A stretch of 64,000 nucleotides of DNA from Candidatus Aenigmatarchaeota archaeon (GTDB lineage: Archaea; Aenigmatarchaeota; Aenigmatarchaeia; QMZP01): assembly GCA_016198585.1 (NCBI GenBank), contig JACQII010000011.1:1-64000 (forward strand). The letters run 5' to 3'. Within the stretch, counting starts at the first letter, position 1, and the number at the start of each line of letters is the position of its first letter. The notes beneath the pieces were generated by a model. The model ran no database searches. It was not told the origin of the DNA and was given only the letters and a program-made list of their open reading frames with translations. The position numbers were made by a program, and so were the translations under genes. Of this stretch, positions 58,659-64,000 are shown piece by piece.

Positions 58659-59045
58659 GTGAGGTCTCCCTTTATCCCGGTCCTGCTTGCTGGCCTGCTC
58701 GTGGTAGTCGCTGCTGCAACCTCCCCCAATGCTCCGGGCGGCGCTTTCACCTCACCGCTGCCGTCGTCAACCGGCTGCCCGGTGCAGCTGGATCTGCCGG
58801 TCTCCGCTTTCGGCAGCGGCTCGGGCGACCAGTGTGCGGCAGCTGCGCTGGCTGGCTGCATGGAAAATCTCGACAACGTGATCGCCGGGCTCGTCGCGGG
58901 ATGCGAGGCATACTGTGAGGCAGTCTCGGGCTGCACAAGTGTGCTGGAGACTGATGGCCCTGACTGCAGTTCTCCCTCGACCGCCAGCGATGCTACCTGC
59001 ACATCCGCCGCTCAGGGCGCGAGCACCTGTTCCTGCTGGAGCTGA
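58659..59045 (+). CDS. Secreted cysteine-rich small protein
   Basis: A 128-residue protein with a clear signal peptide: basic N-terminus (RSP), hydrophobic core (IPVLLAGLLVVVAAA) and a likely cleavage near TSPNAPGG. The mature part has ten Cys (for example DQCAAAALAGC, GCEAYCEAVSGC, STCSCWS), many Ala, Ser and Thr and few charges, suggesting a disulfide-bonded extracellular protein. It ends SCWS. An ATG six bases upstream (58653) gives 130 residues and is the alternative. No family recognised. It lies between two glycosyltransferase operons. Confidence 0.65.
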   Translation: MRSPFIPVLLAGLLVVVAAATSPNAPGGAFTSPLPSSTGCPVQLDLPVSAFGSGSGDQCAAAALAGCMENLDNVIAGLVAGCEAYCEAVSGCTSVLETDGPDCSSPSTASDATCTSAAQGASTCSCWS

Positions 59046-59055
59046 GGCGCGGCCG

Positions 59056-60171
59056 CTACGGCCCGAAGAAGGCCCGTTCCTTCTCGGTGGTCCAGACAAA
59101 CAATTCCTTCCGCCGGCGCATGTTCGCGCGGATTGGACCCTCGAGTTTCTTCCGGTAGAACTCCAGGATCGCGCCGGCCAAGGCTTCCGGATCTCCCGGC
59201 GGGACCAGGAGACCGGTCTTGCCATCCTCGATCAGGTCGGCGTTCCCGCCGACAGCGGTCGTGATGACTGGAGTGTTCAGGCCGTAGGCCAGTTGGATGA
59301 TACCACTCTCCGTCGAGCTCGTATACGGGAGCACGACCGCATCGACGGCTGAGAAATACCGAACCGCTTCCTCATCCGTCACATACCGGTCGATGATCTC
59401 TACCGACCGGTTGAGGCCGAGCAGCTTGATCTCGGCGAGGATATCCTCCCGTCCTTCCCAGAACTCGCCCACGATCAGGATCTTCACCGGCATCTGCGCG
59501 AGGACCAGCGGCAGGGCCCTGATCAGGTGGATGAGACCCTTGTATTGGCGGACGAAACCGAAGAACAACAGGACCTTGCCCGCGAGCCGCAGGTTGGCCC
59601 GGGCCCGGGCCTTTGGGAGCGGGGCGCCGACCTGACCGGCATAGGTGCCTTCGATGATCGTGGTGATCCGGGCAGCAGGACAGAGGGCCCGCGCCTCGCG
59701 TTCGTCTGCCGTGGAGAGGGTGACCAGGCGGTCCATCTGCCGGAAGAACGTCCGGGTCATCAGCCGTGCCAGCCAACCCTCTACCCCGGATTCGTGGACG
59801 GCGACGTTCTGGCAGACCGCGATCCGCTTGGTTTTCCCGGCAAGCAGCGCGACCGTCGCGTAGGCCGGCAAGAAGAACGGCGACCACCATTGGAAGACCA
59901 GGTGCTGCGGCCGCTCCTTCCGGGCCAGCCGAGAGACCCGCAGCCAGGTCAGGGGGTTGATCGAATCGAGGACGAAGCGCGTCCGAACACCGAGCGGCTG
60001 GGCGTTCGGGTCGGTCTGCTTCCGCCCTGGATAGAGGAAGCGGGGGAATTGCCGAGAGAAGGAGATGCACGTCACGTCGTGCCGCCGGGCAAGGTTCCTG
60101 CACAACGTCGCATTCGAATGGGAAATGCCGCCTCGGTAGGGCGGGACCGGGCCGACAACGAAGACCTTCAT
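59056..60171 (-). CDS. GT4 (GT-B fold) glycosyltransferase
   Basis: A 371-residue enzyme with VVGPVPPYRGGISHSNATLCRNL, QWWSPFFLPAYATVALLAG, QNVAVHESGVEGWLARLM and LVTLSTADEREA. The donor half has LLFFGFVRQYKGLIHLIRAL, ILIVGEFWEGREDILAEIKLLGL and TESGIIQLAYGLNTPVITTAVGGNADLIEDG, the E-x7-E region. TTTAAAAC lies about 31 bp upstream of ATG 60171, so a short leader is possible. It is followed by the Cys-rich gene on the other strand. Confidence 0.9.
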   Translation of the reverse strand: MKVFVVGPVPPYRGGISHSNATLCRNLARRHDVTCISFSRQFPRFLYPGRKQTDPNAQPLGVRTRFVLDSINPLTWLRVSRLARKERPQHLVFQWWSPFFLPAYATVALLAGKTKRIAVCQNVAVHESGVEGWLARLMTRTFFRQMDRLVTLSTADEREARALCPAARITTIIEGTYAGQVGAPLPKARARANLRLAGKVLLFFGFVRQYKGLIHLIRALPLVLAQMPVKILIVGEFWEGREDILAEIKLLGLNRSVEIIDRYVTDEEAVRYFSAVDAVVLPYTSSTESGIIQLAYGLNTPVITTAVGGNADLIEDGKTGLLVPPGDPEALAGAILEFYRKKLEGPIRANMRRRKELFVWTTEKERAFFGP

Positions 60172-60221
60172 GAGACCACAAGCAGACTATTGCTGCCGGT
60201 TTTAAATTGATCGTTCTCGGG

Positions 60222-61298
60222 CTACTTCTTGAAGAAGTCGCGGATCGCGTCGCAGACCTTGCGGATGTCGCTCTCGGGGATCGTTGCCGTGGAGGGGAGG
60301 GAGAGGCCATGGTCGTAGGCGTCGTCCGTGACCGGGAACTCGCGCTTCGGGAAGTGGCTGAAAGCGGGCTGGCGATGGAGCGGGTAGAAAAACCGCCGGG
60401 AACCGATACCCTTCTCCTTCAGGGCGTCTGCGAGGGCAGCGGGGTCGTCGACGATGATGCTCGTGAACCAGTCGACCCGACCCGGGTGCGGGTCAGGGAA
60501 GGCGACGTCGTCCAGCGGCCCAAGCAGGCGTTCGTAGGTCTCCCGGATCCGGCGCTTGTGCTCGAGGATGGCCGGGAGCTTGCCGAACTGGGCTAGCCCG
60601 ACGGCGGCCTGCAGGTCGGTGAGGCAGAAGTTGTAGCCGATGGTGGGGTGGATGAAGGTCCCCTTCACCTCGCGGCCGTGGTTTTTGAGCATCCAGCACT
60701 TCTTTGCGAGGGCGTCGTTCTGGGTGAGGATCATGCCGCCCTCGCCGCAGGTGATGGTCTTGTTGCCGTAGAAGGAAAGGATGCCGATGTCACCGATCGT
60801 GCCGACGTGCCGGTTCCGCGCCATGACGCCGATGCCCTGGGCTGCGTCCTCGACGAGCGCCAGGCCGCGGCCGCGGGCGACGCGCAGCAGGGCTTCCATG
60901 TCGGCGGCGACGCCGTAAAGGTGGACGGGCATGATCGCCTTCGTGTGGACAGTGATCGCCTCCTGCGCTTTCACGGGATCCATGGTCAGCGTCGAGGAGT
61001 CGACATCGACGAAGACCGGCGTCGCGCCGGCCATGATGACCGCGTTGGCCGTGGCGATGAACGTCAGGTCAGGGACTAGGACATCGTCGCCTGGGCCGAT
61101 GCCCAGGGCCTTGAGGCAGACGTAGAGAGCAGCCGTTCCGTTGCAGATCGAGATCGCGTGCTTCGCCTGGGTGTAGTCCCGAATGCGCTCCTCGAATTGT
61201 TGGGTCTTCTTCCCTTCGGTGATCCAGCGGTCGGCGACGACTTCCTGCAGTTGGGAGAGTTCCTCCTCGCCGATCCACGGCTCGATCTGCGGGATCAT
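60222..61298 (-). CDS. DegT/DnrJ/EryC1/StrS-family aminotransferase
   Basis: A 358-residue PLP enzyme that converts a keto-sugar nucleotide to an amino sugar. It has HAISICNGTAALYVCLKAL, VPDLTFIATANAVIMAGATPVFVDVD, VEDAAQGIG and the PLP-binding SFYGNKTITCGEGG, with the catalytic Lys in GNK. GYNFCLTDLQAAVGLAQ and FYPLHRQPAF complete the family pattern. It would act on a 4-keto or 3-keto sugar made by the SDR dehydratases. TTTTAATA centred 26.5 bp before ATG 61298 is the promoter. Confidence 0.95.
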   Translation of the reverse strand: MIPQIEPWIGEEELSQLQEVVADRWITEGKKTQQFEERIRDYTQAKHAISICNGTAALYVCLKALGIGPGDDVLVPDLTFIATANAVIMAGATPVFVDVDSSTLTMDPVKAQEAITVHTKAIMPVHLYGVAADMEALLRVARGRGLALVEDAAQGIGVMARNRHVGTIGDIGILSFYGNKTITCGEGGMILTQNDALAKKCWMLKNHGREVKGTFIHPTIGYNFCLTDLQAAVGLAQFGKLPAILEHKRRIRETYERLLGPLDDVAFPDPHPGRVDWFTSIIVDDPAALADALKEKGIGSRRFFYPLHRQPAFSHFPKREFPVTDDAYDHGLSLPSTATIPESDIRKVCDAIRDFFKK

Positions 61299-61352
61299 AG
61301 TCTATAGAGACGCTCGTGCCTATTAAAAGATCTGCCAACATCGGTGGTCGAG

Positions 61353-61367
61353 CATAACGTTGTTATG
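61353..61367. promoter_or_regulatory. 15-bp palindrome upstream of a B12-radical SAM gene
   Basis: CATAACGTTGTTATG, which differs from the palindrome at 41024-41038 by a single central base. It lies about 65 bp upstream of the TATA box of the radical SAM gene and also upstream of the divergent aminotransferase at 61298, so it could regulate both. Confidence 0.6.
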
Positions 61368-61421
61368 GGCTTGCCGTCGGCTGGCCGCGAAACCAGAGAC
61401 CGTGACCGCGTTGGGGAAAGG

Positions 61422-61429
61422 TATATAAA
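61422..61429 (+). promoter_or_regulatory. TATA box of the 61467 radical SAM gene
   Basis: TATATAAA on the plus strand, about 41 bp before ATG 61467, so a leader of roughly 15 bases. The box sits between GGAAAG and CTTTCC, a 6-bp inverted repeat. Confidence 0.6.
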
Positions 61430-61466
61430 GAGCTTTCCATATAGGTAGTGCTAACGAGCGTGTCTT

Positions 61467-63029
61467 ATGCGGGCGACCATGCTGAATCCGAAGGTGGAAG
61501 ACGTCAGCACGATGCCGCTCGGGATTCTTTATGTCGGCTCGACCCTCGAACAGGCCGGCCACACCGTCAACGCCTTCGATCCCTTGCCGACGGTCGCGGA
61601 TGAGAAAGTCATCCGCAAGATCGTGCGCTGGGAGCCCGATGTCGTGGCGATCAGCTGCACGACAGCCCAGATGGGCCGCGGACTGGCCTTCTCGCGCCTG
61701 ATCAAGGAGATGAACCCGAACGTCCAGACGGTGTTCGGGGGCTACCATGTGACTGCCCACACCCTCGAGGTCCTGCGCGACGATTCGGTCGACTTCGCGA
61801 TCCGCAACGAGGGTGAGTGGACGATGCGCGAGCTCTGTGAGGAGCTTGAGAAGAAGCAGCCGGACCTCGCGAAGATCGACGGCCTCGCCTACAAGGAAGA
61901 CGGCCGCATGAAGGTCAACAAGCCCCGCGAGCTGATCAAGAACCTCGACGAGATCCCCCACCCCGCCCGGCACCTGCTGCCGGTGGAGTGGTACCTCCGG
62001 CCGCCGGGCAAGATCCGCGGCTACTGGCTCGAGCGGTCCTGCACCATGATGGCGAGCCGAGGCTGCCCGTACTTCTGCACGTTCTGCGGCAGCAACGCCG
62101 TCTTCGGCCGTGTCCCCCGCTACCGGTCCGCGGAGAACGTCATCGAGGAGATCAAGCTGCTCCAGGAGAAGTGGAAGGTCGACGGCGTCTGGTTCGCGGA
62201 CGACGAGTTCACGATCAACGAGAAGTGGTGCAAGGACTTCAGCGACAAACTCGCCGCCGAGAAGCTGGACTTCGTCTGGTCGTGCCAGGCCCGCGTGAAC
62301 CACGGTGACATGGAGCTGCTCAAGTCCATGAAGAAATCGGGCTGCGTCCAGATCGACTATGGTGTGGAATCCGGTTCCCAGCGGATCCTCAACGCCCTGC
62401 GGAAGGGAACGACCCCGAAGATGATCCGCGAGAAGTTCGCCATGACCAGGGAAGCAGGCATCCGGACCGGGGCATCGCACCTGATCGGCGGTCCGGGAGA
62501 GACGTGGGACGACCTGAAGCTGACCTATGAGCAGGTGAAAGCCATTCGGCCGAACTTCGCCGACTTCTACTTCCTGACCCCGCTGCCGGGATCGGAGTTC
62601 TACGACCAGGCCGTCCACAACGACTGGATCCCCAAGACCCCGTACTCGGACAAGTGGCTCTTCACCCGGGTGGTGGACAGTCCAACCATCTCCCTCAACA
62701 TGTCCCCGGAGGAACTGGTGAAGGCCCGGAGCTGGCTCAACAACATGCAGATGCGCCGGAACTACAAGTCCTACATCAGCTCGCCGAAGTTCATGGTCGG
62801 CATCACCAAGATCCTCGCTCGTGGACTGCCCGGCCTCCCCAAGGGGCTGAAGCGGTACTACAAGACCCGCAAGCTGGAGATCATCGTCTACGCCATGCTT
62901 GAGCACAACCGGCTGAACTCCTACCCCGTCAACTTCGACGACGAAGGCGAAGGCCACCCCATGCAGGTCCCGGTCCAGGAAGGCACCAAGTACGCCAAGG
63001 ACAACCTGCTGCGGACCGGGTTCCGCTGA
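61467..63029 (+). CDS. B12-binding-domain radical SAM protein
   Basis: A 520-residue enzyme with an N-terminal cobalamin domain (PLGILYVGSTLEQAGHTV, VFGGYHVTAHTLEVLRDDSVDFAIRNEGE) and a 4Fe-4S site CPYFCTFC (C-x3-C-x2-C) at about residues 199-206. FADDEFTINEKWCKDF, IDYGVESGSQRILNALRKGTTPKMI and GGPGETWDDLKLTYEQV are typical. The last 100 residues form a helical tail. It shares the upstream palindrome with the 41103 enzyme. Most relatives methylate or oxidise carbon centres on lipids, sugars or cofactors; which applies here is unknown. Confidence 0.9.
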   Translation: MRATMLNPKVEDVSTMPLGILYVGSTLEQAGHTVNAFDPLPTVADEKVIRKIVRWEPDVVAISCTTAQMGRGLAFSRLIKEMNPNVQTVFGGYHVTAHTLEVLRDDSVDFAIRNEGEWTMRELCEELEKKQPDLAKIDGLAYKEDGRMKVNKPRELIKNLDEIPHPARHLLPVEWYLRPPGKIRGYWLERSCTMMASRGCPYFCTFCGSNAVFGRVPRYRSAENVIEEIKLLQEKWKVDGVWFADDEFTINEKWCKDFSDKLAAEKLDFVWSCQARVNHGDMELLKSMKKSGCVQIDYGVESGSQRILNALRKGTTPKMIREKFAMTREAGIRTGASHLIGGPGETWDDLKLTYEQVKAIRPNFADFYFLTPLPGSEFYDQAVHNDWIPKTPYSDKWLFTRVVDSPTISLNMSPEELVKARSWLNNMQMRRNYKSYISSPKFMVGITKILARGLPGLPKGLKRYYKTRKLEIIVYAMLEHNRLNSYPVNFDDEGEGHPMQVPVQEGTKYAKDNLLRTGFR

Positions 63030-63098
63030 CCGCAGCGATCTCTCAACACTCCTCTTCTGGTGAGATGTCAGACCCACGCAGCTTGAAAACGAGCAGAC

Positions 63099-64000
63099 TT
63101 AGTACGGTTTCCAGTACTTGGGCTGGGTGGGTTCGCGACCGAGGATCTCCCGCTGGTACCAGGCAACCTGCTTCTTGAGACCGTCGAACAGCCTGACCTC
63201 GGGGTTGTACTTCAGTTGGGTGATGGCTTTGGATATGTCGGCTCCCGTGTGGTCGACGTCGCCACGTTGGGTGGGGAGGTAGCGGAGGTCGGCCTGCATC
63301 TCGGCGATCTTCACCAGGTCTTCCACCACCCGGTTGATCACGACGATGTTTTTGCCGGCGATGTTGAACGTGCCGGTCTCCTCGGTGAGGAGGGATTTCG
63401 CGGTGACGGCTGCGACGTCGCCAACATAGGTGAAATCCCGCTTCTGCTCGCCGTCGCCGTAGATGTCGATCGGTTCGCCGTCGTAGATGGACTTAATGAA
63501 GCGGGAGATCGCCATGTCCGGCCGCTGGCGCGGGCCGAAGACGGTGAAGTAGCGGAAGACCAGGACCGGCAGCCCCGAGGCGGCGCAGAGCTTCTCGCCC
63601 TCGACCTTGGTGCGGCCGTAGGGGGAGAGCGGGTTGAGGGGAGTCTCCTCCTTCGTGGGGTAGGGGGCGTTGCCGTAGACAGAGGAGGAGGACGCGAACA
63701 CGAACTTCTTCACGCCCTTGGCCGCCGCGAGCAACTTCTGGGTGGCGAGGATATTGTTCCGCCGGTAGATCTCATAATCCGCCTCCCAGCCGCCGCGCAC
63801 GCCTGGCTGGGCGGCGAGGTGGATGACGTACGGGATGCCTTTCAGCGTCGCCTTGAGGTCCAGGTCGTTCAGGTCGCCGCGGACGAGCATGAAGTTCGGA
63901 TTCTGGAGCGCTTCCTTGAGGTTGGCCTCCTTGCGCTCGGTGGGGTAGTTGTCGGTGAACGCGTCGATGCCGACGACGAGCATGTCCATGCTGAGCAGAC
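63099..64000 (-). CDS. Extended SDR nucleotide-sugar epimerase (5' end outside window)
   Basis: The visible part encodes the C-terminal 300 residues. The open frame continues past the window edge, and the expected GxxGxxG Rossmann motif is missing because it lies outside, so ATG 63989 is not the real start. LVVGIDAFTDNY, VIHLAAQPGVRGGWEADYEIY, FASSSSVYG, active-site YGRTK and RYFTVFGPRQRPDMA match UDP-glucuronate or UDP-glucose 4-epimerases (RPDMAI is typical of the UDP-glucuronate group). Confidence 0.87.
   Translation of the reverse strand, partial: LLSMDMLVVGIDAFTDNYPTERKEANLKEALQNPNFMLVRGDLNDLDLKATLKGIPYVIHLAAQPGVRGGWEADYEIYRRNNILATQKLLAAAKGVKKFVFASSSSVYGNAPYPTKEETPLNPLSPYGRTKVEGEKLCAASGLPVLVFRYFTVFGPRQRPDMAISRFIKSIYDGEPIDIYGDGEQKRDFTYVGDVAAVTAKSLLTEETGTFNIAGKNIVVINRVVEDLVKIAEMQADLRYLPTQRGDVDHTGADISKAITQLKYNPEVRLFDGLKKQVAWYQREILGREPTQPKYWKPY

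Noticed and set aside
61323-63077. 584-codon open frame on the minus strand over the radical SAM gene
   Set aside because: The plus-strand frame holds the intact cluster motif and family blocks. The antisense frame is Val/Leu/Arg/Asp-biased with no domain.
63030-63098. Possible small gene or terminator between the last radical SAM gene and the SDR
   Set aside because: 69 bp with no start codon plus promoter pair and no strong hairpin. Nothing supportable.
1-64000. CRISPR arrays, insertion sequences and rRNA genes
   Set aside because: No regularly spaced direct repeats, transposase genes or rRNA-like sequence were found on reading the window.

Overview
The window is archaeal chromosome of high GC. 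It carries a group II chaperonin (thermosome), the archaeal RNA polymerase subunit Rpo4/RpoF, ribosomal protein eL21, the archaeal Pus10 pseudouridine synthase, a DUF655 protein, class III signal-peptide (archaellin/pilin-like) proteins, an AglB-type oligosaccharyltransferase, an intron-containing tRNA-Leu gene, and archaeal promoters throughout. Most first genes of operons have an AT-rich TATA box centred about 26 bp before the start codon, which implies leaderless mRNAs. Downstream genes in operons usually start in a 4-base ATGA overlap. The pilin/coiled-coil style resembles DPANN archaea (Woesearchaeota-like), but the sequence alone does not settle the lineage.

Region 1 (1-12.9 kb) is housekeeping plus a surface-filament module. 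From the left: a truncated pilin-like gene, a coiled-coil protein, the thermosome, a tRNA-Leu(UAA) that appears to have two introns (anticodon loop and T-loop), a lower-GC patch with a doubtful small ORF, a YdjM/DUF457 membrane protein, a two-CBS protein, the pus10-rpl21e-rpoF-DUF655 operon, a 27-residue membrane peptide and an Ldh2-type oxidoreductase. Then come three overlapping coiled-coil genes (314, 847 and 143 aa) next to two overlapping pilin-like genes.

Region 2 (12.9-64 kb) is a large glycan-assembly island. It encodes four sugar-1-phosphate nucleotidyltransferases, a UDP-sugar dehydrogenase, RmlB and RmlD-like enzymes, many extended SDR epimerases/dehydratases, a DegT aminotransferase, about fifteen glycosyltransferases (GT2, GT4, split Alg13/Alg14), several GT-C membrane proteins, SAM methyltransferases, three B12-binding radical SAM enzymes, a Wzx-like flippase, a UPF0104 protein and AglB. 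Together these would make activated sugars, build a lipid-linked glycan on the cytoplasmic face, flip it and transfer it to surface proteins, plausibly including the pilins and the secreted Cys-rich protein.

Inside the island (48.7-52.7 kb) lies a tightly coupled four-gene operon: a ribbon-helix-helix protein, an AlkP-superfamily phosphodiesterase, a pol-beta-type nucleotidyltransferase and a ProRS with a shortened anticodon-domain region. I regard it as the best candidate for an undescribed system. Two of the three B12-radical SAM genes share a near-identical 15-bp palindrome upstream, a likely operator.
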